Source: Lentinula raphanica (Eukaryota; Basidiomycota; Agaricomycetes; Agaricales; Omphalotaceae). Taken from it: a stretch of 64,000 nt of DNA. The translations under genes and the position numbers were made by a program. This document shows positions 25,585 through 37,950 of this stretch, piece by piece. Position 1 is the stretch's first letter; the number at the start of each line of letters is the position of its first letter. The stretch lies in the NCBI GenBank assembly GCA_027919835.1, contig JANVFP010000003.1, forward strand, positions 558,001 through 622,000, in the 5' to 3' direction. Below the pieces are notes generated by a model. The model ran no database searches, had not been told where the DNA came from, and worked only from the letters and a program-made list of their open reading frames with translations.

Positions 25585-26169
25585 ATTTCTATGCAACAAC
25601 TACGTATCAGTAGATATGAGGCAGGGATAAACCACAACTTACGATTGGCAAACGAGCGACGAAAGAGCGACGAAAGACGGAAAAAGAAAGGGGAAAAGAA
25701 ATGAAGATGGAGGAAGCAGAGAATGAAGGGTTTTATACATCGAAAGAGATGATATTGGCATTTTACTGGCATGAAGATCCGGGGAGTTGCAAATGCTGGT
25801 ACAAGCTGGGTACAAGCTGGTAAAGGTCAAAAGCGCTCGATAATAGACGCCGTGCTCACATGTTGTTGTCTGTTAAATTCATCCACCTCTCTTCGTGCTG
25901 TTTCAGACAGTGATGAAGCAATTTGTGGAGCAGACCAAATCCTGAGTATATAGTGGTCAAGATCGCGATGAATATCTACTAATGCAGAGTCTATGTCAAT
26001 AAGGGATAGTAAAGCCAATGTCTCATCCACAACAGTCGCTCCCGCAAGTCGGATCCAACCCGAGAAAATCCGAAGCCGTAGATATCGAGTCGCATGATAC
26101 GGAACGATCCGAGTCACTCCAAGTAAACATTTTGTCCCAAAATTGATGTCATAGAGATGACCTGATATG
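25585..26169. promoter_or_regulatory. Promoter and leader of left HECT gene, plus flank
   Basis: On the minus strand a TATAAAA box lies at 25731-25737, about 150 bp upstream of the start codon. It is followed by a pyrimidine-rich leader and a probable 5'-UTR intron (GTAAGT to CATAG). The right module has the same arrangement. Further upstream, an open stretch on the minus strand (25827-26117, starting MTRIVPYHATRYLR) is not conserved in the right module and I do not support it as a gene. Confidence 0.55.
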
Positions 26170-27228
26170 ACTGTAATCAGCAGATATCTCGCAAGACTCG
26201 CGGGATGTCTGTGATGGATGAATGGGCTTGAACCATGTTCATGTGTGTCCGCATGTGCGTGTATGCACTGGTATCTATGTATCGATATGCATCGATAGGG
26301 ATATACCTGATGCTATCAGGCGACTCACAAGGGTTGCGGTCCTTAGCTTGATCCCCTTTGCCCAGTTTGCGCTTGATGCGAATCTCAACGAGCGGGAGAG
26401 TTCCTGAGAGATTAGGCATGCGTGCTCTGTATAGCAAAACGGGGGGGAAGGGGGGCGAACAAAAATGGAAGGGTCAATCAGTTGAACCACTCTCAGCTCT
26501 GGCAACCCGCGAGGGTTGAGATCTAGTGAGAGGGTTTGGAGTTCTTGGCTTGATCCCCTTTGCGCTTGATGTGAATCTAGACGAGCGGGAATTTCCAGGC
26601 TACTCCACAACACCATACGTACTCCGCAATGCTAAGCACAGCAAAAGTAGGACAACATGGTGAAAACTCCAGTAAACTCCCCGGAAGATCCTAGGCTATG
26701 CCTGGTCATGTGTGTCTGATAAGAAATAACCTCTCAGGTAATTCAAACTTCCCCCAAGACCTGCCCGAAATAATTCACTGACCCGTCGCTTCAGGTTTTT
26801 CTTATTTATGCTTTCGTTTTTCTTCCACAGTCGAAGAGCTACTATTTAAGCCTGAGCGGTTGGCGGTGGATCATCATCCAGTACTATTTCGACGCCCTAT
26901 TCTACGAATAACATACTACTCCTTACTGAATTACTCCGACCTCTTTGAACTACCACTGTAGCGCTGGTTCGGTGTGTTTTGAGCTTCACTAATTGCCCTG
27001 TTCTCTTGCTCAATCCAGTTGTCCTTAGTTACTCACGTCAACTTGAAGTTTTGAAGAAAGAACTCGGTTCAAAAGATTGCACGCTGACTTCGTTCATTGC
27101 ATCCACCAGTCAGTCATTATATCCCTGTCGGTCGTCCATACTATCGTGCTCACCAACATTTCGGCTGTCTCGTAGTTATTCTCTTGCTGTTCATTCCTGC
27201 TCTACCATATTTATCACTATCGTCGATT
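26170..27228 (+). repeat. Duplicated upstream region of secreted protein gene S2
   Basis: Aligns with the reverse complement of about 87-1190. It has the same internal direct repeat with GATCCCCTTTGC and the block CTCAGGTAATTCAAAC near 26735. A TATTTAAG box lies near 26842, about 380 bp before the start codon, so the leader is long or contains an intron. Several short open frames here are not supported. Confidence 0.55.
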
Positions 27229-27563
27229 ATGGGGATACCAAAACTCGCGCGCAGAATCACTCTGGCATTACTCCTTGCAAGTGTTCGTGATTGCATGGGT
27301 GTACCGCTTGTACTGGTTCCTGGTCAGACGCGAACTGATCAACACATTGAATCGCGTGGCAACGTCGGTAAGTCGTAAAGGCTCTTATGCTACAAGCAAC
27401 TCTGTCACTTAAGCATCACTGTCCAGCATCCACTATTGCGGTGTTCATGAGACGCAACCCGGTATATCCACACTACAAGATCCACGACACTGAGATTGGA
27501 GAATACGAGTATACCGACTTCATCTTTGGCATACGCCCTGTGGATTTCGATCCTATTTCTTAG
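27229..27563 (+). CDS. Small secreted protein S2 (complete)
   Basis: Two exons (27229-27367 and 27427-27563) encode 91 residues. The intron runs from GTAAGT to CCAG (59 nt) and the joined frame ends at TAG 27561-27563. The N-terminus MGIPKLARR followed by a hydrophobic stretch and small residues is a plausible signal peptide. The mature part is Asp/Tyr-rich at its end (EYEYTDFIFGIRPVDFDP) and has no disulphide pattern. I know no family. A homologous start at 1-86, with a shared promoter, supports a real expressed family. The product could be a small secreted effector-like or cell-surface protein, but that is inference. Confidence 0.6.
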
Positions 27564-27629
27564 CCTCGCTAGCCAATCTGATAGTTCAACGAAGAGTAAA
27601 CGCGTTCGTTGAATAACAGCCTGGTGGTA

Positions 27630-28116
27630 AGGAACTGTGGGACCCTCATGCTCGGAATTTTCAAAGTCCGCTTTCAGATAAGATTAGATATATAAATCTC
27701 TGACCTTTGTACAAGCTGTAGCTTCTCTCCGAGCAATGAGCACATCTTCTGATCCTCATAAAAGAGCCGGGAGCATGGTGCAGCTCTTAAGCGGTTATTT
27801 CTCATTAGTGTTCATTCCTGAGAAGATGTAAAAGCTCGTGCAAGTCAACTTTGCACAGTGCAGAAGGCCTCCAAGAGAAAAACACATTATGAGTCAATAA
27901 TTTCTCTTGTAGATGGAAGGCCATGCAAAACTGAAGCTATCTGAATCACAAAAATGCTCTAATTGACACTCGATGGACCAAGGAGTTGATTCTCAGCAGA
28001 CGAAAAATGCCTGCTTTGACATTTCACGTGGGTATATCGATGACTCATGGGCTCGGAATCCGTCTGGCAGCCCTTCGGACTTTGAAAATTCCGAGCATGG
28101 GGGTCCCTGTGTTCCT
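27630..28116. mobile_element. 487-bp TA-flanked inverted-repeat element
   Basis: Terminal repeats of about 42 bp begin AGGAACTGTGGGACCCTCAT on the left, and the right end is its reverse complement with about four mismatches. TA lies on both sides (27628-27629 and 28117-28118). There is no coding capacity. It lies 66 bp downstream of the secreted-protein gene. It does not share terminal sequence with the element at 11995-12573. Confidence 0.7.
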
Positions 28117-28940
28117 TACTAGCAGTCTACCTATTTCTGCCGGAAATGATGACGTCACGTGGAATGTCATCGCGGGTACTCACCCCGCACGATCGAATGG
28201 CCCAAGAGTCCGGAAACTAGGTGAAATCCACTTTCCAGGTCCGGAAGTGAGATCATTTCTATGACAGCAATTCTGGGACAAAATTATTACTTGAACTGAC
28301 CGAGATTGATCGATATGATGTCACTTCGTTGGTTACCACTTCGACTTTTGTCAGTTCGATTTGACTTGGGTACACGACCGCTGTTTACCGCACATGGCAC
28401 AATATTTCTACCTACTGACATCTACTCTACCTTCTTTACATCCTGAAATTCTTCAACTACCCTCATATGGAGCTAATTGAGGTAGGAACAGGTTGACCGC
28501 ACATCTGAAACAACCAGCAGAACCTACGAATGAATGCCAGGAAAATGCAAATGGAGACCCAATAAGGAAGGTACCTTGGGGTCATGGGGTTACATTCCTA
28601 ATTGGGCGCCGAGTAGCATTTTAGCTAATCATGATAATACAACATGAGAAATGCGCCATCGAACTTGTTATGTAATAACAGTCAGATCTACGGTTCTACC
28701 AGCTGCTGGCAATGTGAATAGCCTCAGCTGGGTTTTGATGTCAACGCCAACACCAACTCTGTCTATCCCTTGGACGTATAAAGCATTTCGCCTCTGCATT
28801 TCTGCACACTCTCTCTCCCGTTATTCATCGTCTCTACCTTTCTTAATTCCTCTATAATCGCCCTCCTTTGCCAACCGTAAGTACTGGACATGTCTCGCTC
28901 TTTGCTTCAGCTGTACTGATTCGTACCCTTGCAAAGAATC
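28117..28940. promoter_or_regulatory. Upstream region and promoter of right HECT gene
   Basis: A TATAAAG box at 28777-28783, a pyrimidine-rich leader and a probable 5'-UTR intron (GTAAGTACTGG to GCAAAG) precede the start at 28941, as in the left module. The part from 28117 to about 28700 shows no gene and no clear module end. Confidence 0.55.
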
Positions 28941-31900
28941 ATGGACCATTCACAATGGTTGCAACAATCGTTACAGGCAATGATAGCCCATAATCCTCAA
29001 TTATTTCTTCAGATGATGCAACAGAACCAAACGCCGTCTGCTTCATCGTCTAATTCTACGGTTTCCACCCCACCACTCCTTACATTCCCATCAGCTTCCG
29101 TACCTACACCTTCACCCTTGTCCGCTGCGTCTGCTCCCACTCCTGTGCCTTTGCATTCACCTGCTCCTGCGCCTTTGCACGCACCCGATCCTGCGCCTTT
29201 GCACGCACCCGATCCTGCGTCTTTGCATGTACCTGCTGCTGCACCTTTGTTGGCTGCCTCTGCTCCTGCGCCTTTGTCAGCTGCCTCTGCTCCTGCGCCT
29301 TTGTCGGCTGCCTCTGCTCCTGCACCTTTGTCAGCGACTTCTGCTTCTGCTTCTTTCAATCCTGGTTTTCCGCCTGCTCTGGCTGCTCTAGCGCCCTCTC
29401 CCATAGCTCTGAATACTGTATCGCAGTCGCAGGCAAATCAGCCCATCTCGACTTACGTATCACCAGTCTCGATGCTTTCATCAGTAACTGCAAGAGCTGG
29501 ACCATCACAACCCTCGTCGAGTTCTTCGTTGCCACCACCATCGTTCCCATCAAGTATCACTGCTATACAATCCGCGAATCGTGATCGTTTAGGCCATGCA
29601 GCTTTGACGCTGAACCACAGTACCTCTGCTACAAAGAGGAAGAGGGGCTCTGGGAAGAAGGCACCTCGCCTACATGGGACATTCGAGGCTTCTAAGGTCG
29701 AAGATGCGATTGCAGTTGCGAACGATGGAACTCAGGTTGTTAGTTTGGTTGTATTGGTATACCCGCCGCGGCTTACACCTGACGAATGCAACGTATGTGT
29801 TTATCTTTCTCGAGGACTGTTTTGTGATATTGACTATGTGAACTTCCACAGACGTTTAATATTCCGGTCGGACTTCATCATTACTTGCAGAATCGCGATG
29901 CGTTCCAAGCTGTCCTTGAATCACTCAATCTCCTCCATCGATACGATAATCTACCGCTCGATACAAAAGTCGTCGATTTGCTCGAAGCGTTGCACTCTTC
30001 CCTCGTCCAATATGGCTGGGTTTTCCCGGAGAACCAAGATGTGTCACCCTTCTTCTCGCGACACGAGCGTCTCGCGATCCAGCTACTGCGCTTTTCAGGA
30101 AAAGGGAATACTAACAACAATGCCAAAACTCCTCGATTGAGCCCTGGAAAGGTCGAGTCAGAAGAAATGACTTTACGTCAAGTCGTCTTCAACACCGATG
30201 ACTATGGAATTGCAAAATACGCGATCAACAACTCAAAGAAATTCGTTCTTCATACAAGTGAGTACCGTCTGACATACTCAACACCTCATTCTGAATAAGC
30301 TTTACTGTGTAGTTATTCGATCTCAAAAGGTTTCACTGAATGTCAATCTAGCCGAGAAAGGGCTTGGGTCTGACAACAACAGTGGTAGACATTTCTGTCT
30401 CTCGAAGCGTATCTATGGTATCTTCCGCGCGGACACGAATGCTTATGTAGATGAAGGGTACAGCGCCCTTGATGAGAGTGAGATCGAGTTAGGATGCAGC
30501 AGAGAAGATTCGAGTCACGAAGATGAGGTGCGTGCAGATGCTACCGTGAAGAACATCAATTTACTGATCGTTCTTGTTCATAGGAGGTGAGAGTCGTAGC
30601 TCGAATGCTTCACGATACCTCGGAAGAATTACCTGGTGAGTCCATAAACATACTGCAATTTGTATACTCTAATATGATTGTTATGCAGCGACTCAACTTA
30701 CCGTCTCGAACTCCAGCAATCCAAACGGTCAACGGGCTGCGGCCCACAGCTCGAGTTCGCGTAACAGCCCGCTGTCCCAAACGAATACCCTAGTTCAAGA
30801 TATAGGACTCGACGTAGGCTATTCTCCACAAATCTGTCTCTTCGAAGCTCATGACTCAAAATCTAGGAGGTTGAGACCCTTTGGGAGACCGATTGGGTTC
30901 CCCCTCACGAAATAAATGAAAACCAGCTGTTCTATGTCCATGAGAGATCGAAGCTCTTCAAAATTGTCAACGATCGTATTCAAGAAGTCACCGGGACGGA
31001 ACCTATCGGATTCTCAGTCAAGGGAGAGAATCCACAGAAGATACTTCCCGTATATATGGCCCTCGTACAGCGTGCTGTTGACGAGGAAGATTTCTCTGCC
31101 CTTCTTTCTCAAAACAGACATTTTCAACTGTGAGTGTCCATGAACTATTCATTGCACATTTACAAATACTCATTGCTCATCATTCAGGATCGCTATCGAC
31201 AGCGATGGAGATGAAAGTTATGTAACATCTGGGCCTGGTCTTGAAAAGGAAGTCATGAATCTCTTTTTTCGAGAAAAATTCGACAGTCATATTCACGACT
31301 TTCTGGTCGAAGTTCTTGAGGAGTATACTACTCTTTCAACAGTGCCCCTTTCCTCTGCTGCAGATCTCTCTTCGGCCAAGAAGAATGAGCTCATGCTTTT
31401 CGGCGCTGCTGCCGGATTATCGCTCGTTCATGGGTGCTATCCGAAGACTATGAACCCTCTCCTTCTTATCTATCTTCTCAATTCAAGTAATTTGAAGTCT
31501 TTAACCAAGCAACTTGTGATCAACGTGTTCCCAGATCTATATCGTACTCTTGCACGATGGATTGCACTGGACCATACTAGCAATGAACTATCGTTCTTCC
31601 AGCCGCACTTCGCAACTCACCATAATACCCCGGTAAGTCATGCCTTGGACCCATCGACATATTTGCGCTATGCTGACTCTTAACTAGGTATCAGCTTTGC
31701 GCGACCGTTCAGAAAGGCATCACCGCTCACTCGCCTGGGCCATGCTACACAATGCAGTCGTTGGACCTGTCAAAACTGATCATCCGTACTTCGAGGCTTT
31801 CGTGAAAGGTTTTTTACTTCCTTGTAAACCTATCGGACTCGATTTATCTCAGGTATATCTGGTCTTGATTCTTGATATGAATCATGATCTCACCCGAAGT

Positions 31901-32593
31901 TCTATGACAGATTGCAGCTCATTGTCATGGAGGGATTAGGGAGTTTGTTTTGTCCCTCCAGGCTTCCCATATCACTGGTGATTATGACGCTCTCCGGATG
32001 GAACACTCCGATCGGATTTGTGCAGCTACTCGCACTGCCCTTCGGGATGCTTGCGAGATAGTTCCTGACTGGTCCGGGTTTGAGTTTCCAGAGATATTCC
32101 GAGAATTTCTTGAAGGGTCGGGTCTGCCTTGTCCTTCACTCATGGCAGAATTGCAGGGTCGTTTCAACGATGTTGTGACGCTTGAAGGAGCTTCGGAAAA
32201 AGGCTTTCGCATGCGAATGTTTTGCTGGGCAGCCACGGGTTCGCCTCACATCTTGATTGATGGAATGCCAATCGAGGTAAGTAACGTGAAGCTCAGAATT
32301 CAACCTCTCCCTGACCCGAGTCACTGCAGGTTACTCTTGTAGATGATACGGATCCTATGTACTTCAGCCTCCAGAGCCACAGAGGGGACGAGAGGGCACG
32401 GCTCCTCAACCATGGAACGATCTCCTTCAAAACCTGTACCCGAATGATGCATGTCCCCGCTTCGTATCTCCTGAAGCTGTTGGGTACTTCTTATGACAGC
32501 GAGTTCAACGAGCCTCATGATGTTAAGGATAGTATCTTCCACTGGCTTCTTGTCCAAATCCTTAGTAGTATTGGGTCTTACAATGTCGTGTAG
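28941..32593 (+). CDS. HECT-like E3 ubiquitin ligase of the four-gene module (right, intact)
   Basis: Roughly 1,000 residues in about nine exons. Start MDHSQWLQQSLQ, then a Gln-rich and Pro/Ala-rich repeat region (period about 30 bp in DNA, 29160-29330), a basic patch (KRKRGSGKKAPRLH), and LVVLVYPPRLTPDECN. A conserved middle follows (HYLQNRDAFQAVLESLNLL, HFCLSKRIYGIFRADTN, ETDWVPPHEINENQ). The C-terminal third resembles a HECT domain: GPGLEKEVMNLFF, FGAAAGLSLVHG, PLLLIYLL, FRMRMFCWAATGSP, then FKTCTRMMHVP, where the Cys (codon 32435-32437) occupies the place of the ubiquitin-accepting cysteine. All exons are open. E3 activity is inferred; the domain is divergent. Confidence 0.72.
29100..29345. 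repeat. Pro/Ala-rich coding repeat in HECT gene
   Basis: Tandem units such as GCTCCTGCGCCTTTGTCAGC encode PAPLSAASA and related peptides. The left copy has a shorter, diverged version. Confidence 0.85.
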
Positions 32594-33105
32594 GTCCTAG
32601 GAGATTGTTTGGTGACTCAGCTGCCATCGTACCACTTGATTTGTCTACCATACATCTACTCTACATTCGCGTTCGAGCAAAATCTTTTAATCATTGCCAT
32701 AATATCATGTTCTGTTTTGTGGTCGTTGACCTGAAATTTCAGTTGATCGTTTCCAAGAACTGTCATGTGAATCTGATGACGTGTCATCGGAAAAACGGAT
32801 AATCGGAGATTGTCATCCCGGACAATAGATTAGTATCACATGATCATCAACGGCTCAATCCGAATCCGAATTGGGGCCTCACTCATCTCTTGCTCTCTCT
32901 CTCACCCCCATCGCCACCATCGCCTACCCACTATCAGACTGGCTTTCACTGTCTCATTGTCTGGCTTGGCGGTCACCACTCTGCCTGCTTGTGGAACGGA
33001 TAAATCCGTCTGCTCGTACACCGGTTAAGACCGTCTCTGTCAGTTTGCTTTCTCCAATTCCCCAATATTGTTTCGCGTTTACAGGTCTTCATTATCCTAG
33101 ATCCT
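32594..33105. other. Spacer between right HECT and Y genes
   Basis: The same-strand arrangement implies the promoter of Y lies here. I see no gene and no foldback element, unlike the left module. Confidence 0.5.
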
Positions 33106-35349
33106 ATGCTGGTAAACAGTGCCACGTCCAGTGCCACGCGTGATCTCTTGGATACCCTTCCGCTCAATTATGCGACATACCGCCTTCACCCTGAAATATT
33201 AACCCGGTTCTCTGACCCAACGTCAAGTACGACTATCAGTTCCTTTCGCAGTTCATTCTATTCACCTCCATCTGTTCTCTAGCTCCAAAATCGTTTGATG
33301 GTCGGGTAGGGACCATACTAGAAAACGACTATCTCGTATCATCCCCCAATACGAATGTGCTCTTTGACCCTCCCTTGTCATCTCGTCGTGTTCGTCTGCG
33401 GCGAGATTTACATTTCTCACATGACGATCCTCTCTTTTACCCGCAACCCTTTGATGAACATCGACCGCATTTACCTTTAATCCGAGCTCCTTCCACTGAT
33501 CCCAATCACCCGTTCGCGATTGCCTGGACAATCCCTTTAGATGAACACTTCGACAACCGAGCGGGGAATATTCTATATGATGCAGCCATTTTGGACACCA
33601 CTTTCTATTTACGTATTAAGTCTCTTGCAGACTCTGTTCTTAAAACCATACCTGCCAATAATAACGACTCGGATGGGTTTTTAACACAGGGTGCTATACA
33701 GGTGGACCGTATGCTGAGCTTACTGCAGACGGCAGCTTCCCGTGAAGATATTCGTCTTCGTGTCGCCTTCTTGCAAAGAACCATCCTTGAACTAGACGCG
33801 CGTATTCAATATCATGCTCAACAGTGGGCAACTGTATCGCGGAGAAATAGACAGAACAACAACATACCGGATTCTTTGGATGTGATTGGTGCCTTCGCAG
33901 ACGATTTTTCTGTCCTCGACACACTATATCATCTCGGAATACCAGTTTGGTTCGTGCGCCCGGTCAAGAAGACTCCCGATGCCCGCATTGACTGCTCTGC
34001 CCCTCTGATTGCTGAGAACAGCTTACGAGTCATCGAACTACCTTCTGGGTTTCAGCTGGATGGAACTGATGCTGAACCCCATCATAAAGTTATTTGGGAA
34101 GGTCTTCACAACAAACCCGAGCGCTATGCGGCAATGAATGCTTATCTGCATTCGTTGCTATATCCTCCCTCCTCCTTTGGATCAAAACAGCCTCGGAGTT
34201 TGCCCTCTTATCAAAGAGCTACCTCGATAAGGGCATCCCCTTATCGTCCCTCTCATCATGCCAGCTCGAGTAGTTCGTACTCTCGCCAGTCTGGCTCCTC
34301 AGATTTACATCCCACTACAAGGCCCAAGCCATGTGAGTATCCACTGTTTCGATGCAATAATCAGTAGACAGTAGTTCATCGACGATTCTTCTTGCATAGA
34401 CTCTCGAAATGAAGTCAAGAAGCCACAAATTCACAAGCAAGGAGTTAATACATTTCTCCGTGTGAATGCTCCAGCAATGCCACCTGCAAATCCAGCCTGG
34501 ACACATGCCCTTGCATTGCACTCCAGCTATAATCAGTCACTCCAACGTCCCGAGATCGTGGAGTCTGGCTTCTTCCTTCCTCCTCCTAGACTGATCGACG
34601 GACCAAAACAGATATATTCGAGGATGTTTTATTATGGTACCTGGCTTAAAGTTCGCCCACTGATATTACAAACTCTCGATGGTTTGACGACAAAGCCCTT
34701 GAATTTGTCTGCCAAACGATGGCGATGTCTTCTCGATATTGTCGGGGGTCGTGTACCAGGGAAATCCGAAGATACAAAGACATCCATCTATCGTGTCGAA
34801 ATGCGCAACCTCCTTGACACCTTATTATCAAAATACAACACTCCCTCATTCGACCTCAATGATTCAACACCCCGAGTTGAACAATTCCACGAACATCTAG
34901 TAGATTGCAGGAGCGAACCACCGCCAACCCAAATAGCATCAAAAATCCTATGGGAAATAACAGAACTCAGTTTTCGCCACGAACTAGTCGTGCTAGACCG
35001 ACGGTTGGACCAAAGCAGTGTTTCATTGCCTGAGCGTGATACACTGTTGGATGCATGTTGGGTTGGGTCTCGGTATCAGCCAGAGATTGCCAGAGCCAAT
35101 GAAGGACTTGCAGCGCCTGATATACAACAATGTATACCGTATATCCGCGCTTTGCACCAACTCACGATGAGTTGGGCAGGTGACAAGCCGGAAGAGCTCT
35201 ACTCTGCATTTCCTGGTAACCCTGATGCACATAATTATATCAGCCTTGTCGAAAGAGTCGAACAGTCCTTGGCGAATTTTTATACGACCTCGTTCCTCAT
35301 TGTTTTTGGTCGCGCGGCCTCGATTCCACACTTTATCTCCACCAGCTGA
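33106..35349 (+). CDS. Protein Y of the four-gene module (right, intact)
   Basis: About 690 residues in at least three exons, starting MLVNSATSSATRD. Exon 1 ends before GTACGA near 33226. The long second exon encodes SFDGRVGTILENDYL, RRVRLRRDLHFSHDDP, DVIGAFADDFSVLDTLYHLG and IPVWFVRPVKKTPDAR, ending in a Ser/Tyr-rich segment. The last exon holds KKPQIHKQGVNTFL, an LPPPRLIDGP motif, AKRWRCLLDIVGG and a helical C-terminus ending RAASIPHFISTS. I remember similar GIPVW-type proteins as repeated in Agaricomycetes but know no assigned function. The Tyr/Trp-rich, RPL-containing middle and lack of signal peptide suggest a nuclear or cytosolic protein. It follows HECT on the same strand and converges with X. 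Confidence 0.68.
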
Positions 35350-35657
35350 TCAAAATTGTAACCTCTATGATTTCAATTGTTGTATTTATTCTTATTGCAC
35401 TGTATTCTTGCGGCGAAAATCCTACTTATACTCGCGTTGTTTCAAGTTCTGTTTTGACAATGGACAATGATTAAGTTAACATGCAAAAATTCAACGATTG
35501 TCTCTGTAGATGGAAAAATTTGCTCCAGATTTGTTCTATATACAACAAGTTCAGTGCTCAGTAACAGGTAAGCAATCCTATATCATCTAAACAGATTTCA
35601 TGGCTTATATCTAGGACAGGAAACAGCATAGCGAGGTCAGAAGAAGTGTTCGTACTA
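35350..35657. other. Intergenic region between convergent Y and X (right module)
   Basis: I see no gene. It is the counterpart of 18272-18591 and of similar length. Confidence 0.5.
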
Positions 35658-37653
35658 TCTATGGGCGATCGATGAGCCTAAGTTTGATGTTCTCCTTGTG
35701 ATTTTTTATGTCAAGTTGGTGCAAGTTCACGAGATCATATTCCAGCGAGTCCGGCTCTGAGAGGAGTATATCCCCGTCGTATTGGAAGGAGGTGGATGTG
35801 AAGAAGTAATGTAACCTCTTCCAGATTTCATACAAAGTCGCTTCTAATTTTTGATCTGCTGATATCTGGTCAGAAATACCCCAAGATGAACCTACTAGAC
35901 TTACCTTGGGACACTACACGGCTAAAATCCCAAACTTTAGTTGCTGTAGCTGTCCTCGCCCATAGGTATATGCCGTTCTTCATACTGAAGTCATCCTTGG
36001 TCCAGTTCAATTCACTGAGGATCTGCTCGAAGGTTTGCACCCTGCCGTCCCTCCAAGTGCAAGTTTGAACGGACACGCTCCCGCGGTTCTCTTTGTAGCC
36101 TAGCCTGAAGATGAGATCTCGTAGGTGATTCCAATCTTGGACCAACACCGATATCAACCGATTACGCCCTTGTGGACCTTTCGTACCGTGGGGTTTGGGC
36201 AACTCGAAGGTTGTGCATGCTTCATCTATGTCATTAGGCCACAGCACGCCGTGATCGGATGAAGATCCTGCGAATCTCTTAGAATGAGATGGAGGCAATG
36301 CGTCCTGCTTCCTCTTTGGAGGCCGAGATTGTTTGCTTGCAACGTAAGGTTCTGCGAAACGAATACCCTTCTTCGCACGAAGACTTCGCGAAATAGTAGG
36401 TAAAGTTTCATTTGGCACGAACATGAAATTCTGCTGGCAAGCAACTGAATTCCTCGGCACCAAGACAGACCTGGAATCTGCAGAGTGGGGATCGATTCCC
36501 GTCGTTAACGCTACAGATTGACTAGAAGGATTAGGTAAATCGAATTCATGGGCTGTGCCCAACGCAGGAATGGTATCCAATGATTGATCTGAGAGATTTG
36601 TACCCAACGACAGATTCGTACTCGACGATAGATTCGTACCCGACGATAGATTCGTACTCGACGAGAACGAGAGATGTGTACCTGATGAGAGATTTGGGCT
36701 AGCTGAGTGATTCGCGCTCGAGGGAGCAATTGACAGGCCCGACCAATAGTTTGTGTTCGACGAAGAAATCAGAGAGGGATTCAGGTTAGACAAAGGTTGT
36801 CGAGAAGTCTTGGCATTCAAAGCTTGAGGTTTCGGTTTGCAAGATGTCTACTCAAGACACATGGTCAGCTAGTTACAGCGATTTCGTTTGCAGACTCACG
36901 ATCTGCACAAGTATCAAAACGAAGTTGCATTCTCGTGCTAGATAGCCGACTGTAGAGTGCAAGTGGTCGCCATTGGGAACGGAGTCGAGTTGGAAAAGAT
37001 ATCCTGGACTGGTCAGAACTTCCAACACGGGTGCGAGTATCCGATAGTCCGGTAAGGAAAAGACTGAACGCGACATCATAGGTAAGTGACGCGCAGTTGC
37101 TAGGATAGTCCCCGCATCCCGAAACGCCAGTCTAATGTTGTCAGGAAGATCCTCGTTGACGGCAAGCGAAATGGCAGATGTGGCACTGATCGAAAAGATA
37201 TCGTCGTTGGAGGTCACAGAACCGGCGTTGGGATGGAGCTCAATGGCACACGATAACCTTGGAGCCATACGAGAGTCGGTTATCAGAGTCAAGAACAACA
37301 TAATCGCTGTGCAGAGCGATGATGAATCAGTATAAGAGTCAAAACATCAAAAGACATTGAAACACACGATCAGGAGCAAACGTGCGTGCCGCAAACGAAT
37401 TGTTGGCCTCATCAGCCTCATCTACGGCCACGTTCAAGTTTCCGTCCATTCCCATCCAGCCCAAAGGCCGTTCCATCGGCATATTGTTCTGATATACATC
37501 TGGGGCCAGGTTATTGAACATATGGGTGGAAAGGTCAGTTGTAAGGCTATTGGCAGGCCCATTAGAACCCAAAACTGTATCTTGTGGGTATAGAAAGGAG
37601 CTAGTCCCGTCATTTGAAGTTTGACCGCCGTACCAAGACTGTCTGCTGTCCAT
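35658..37653 (-). CDS. Protein X of the four-gene module (right, intact)
   Basis: About 580 residues in about five exons. Start MDSRQSWYGG at 37653. Exon 2 contains the ILATARHLP, PDYRILAPVLEVLTSPG and FVLILVQI blocks shared with the left copy. The middle is a Ser/Thr/Asn-rich linker with short repeats (SSGTNLSSSTNLS). The C-terminal part is the best conserved: VLVQDWNHLRDLIFRLGY, TFEQILSELNWTKDDF and LWARTATATKVWDF. After an intron (GTAAGT to CCAG near 35879) a last exon contains LYEIWKRLHYFF and ends LIDRP. The module context suggests a DNA-binding or accessory role, but no domain is recognisable. It is divergently transcribed from the integrase, from a 297-bp shared upstream region. Confidence 0.65.
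36590..36700. repeat. Short coding repeat in protein X
   Basis: Units of ACGATAGATTCGTACTCG type (18 bp) repeat four to five times and encode the SSTNLSSGTNL region. The left copy lacks it. Confidence 0.75.
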
Positions 37654-37950
37654 TGAGGGCGGTGATGCGCGTTGTGGATCAAGAAAGCAATTTCGGTATT
37701 ATTTTCTCACGCTTATCTTATACCGCTCACAATCCGGAGCAATGAGCAATCCTCACGCTCTACTATCCACCGACGTTTTGCAACCTCTATACCAGCTATA
37801 CCTCAACTCACTATAATTATCACCCCTGTTTGCTTCATACGTAGTCTAAAAGCTTCCTTATGATCAGTGGCCTGATTTAGATAATGGAAGATCTATCAAA
37901 AACTGAAACTGGAAATTCCGAAAATATCGGATGCTTTCTTTCATTCAACC
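37654..37950. promoter_or_regulatory. Divergent promoter region between X and integrase (right)
   Basis: These 297 bp separate the divergent starts of protein X and the integrase. The left module has 267 bp in the same position. No shared motif was certain by eye. Confidence 0.45.

Noticed and set aside
25827..26117. A 96-residue frame upstream of the left HECT gene
   Set aside because: It has no counterpart upstream of the right HECT gene and no recognisable family.
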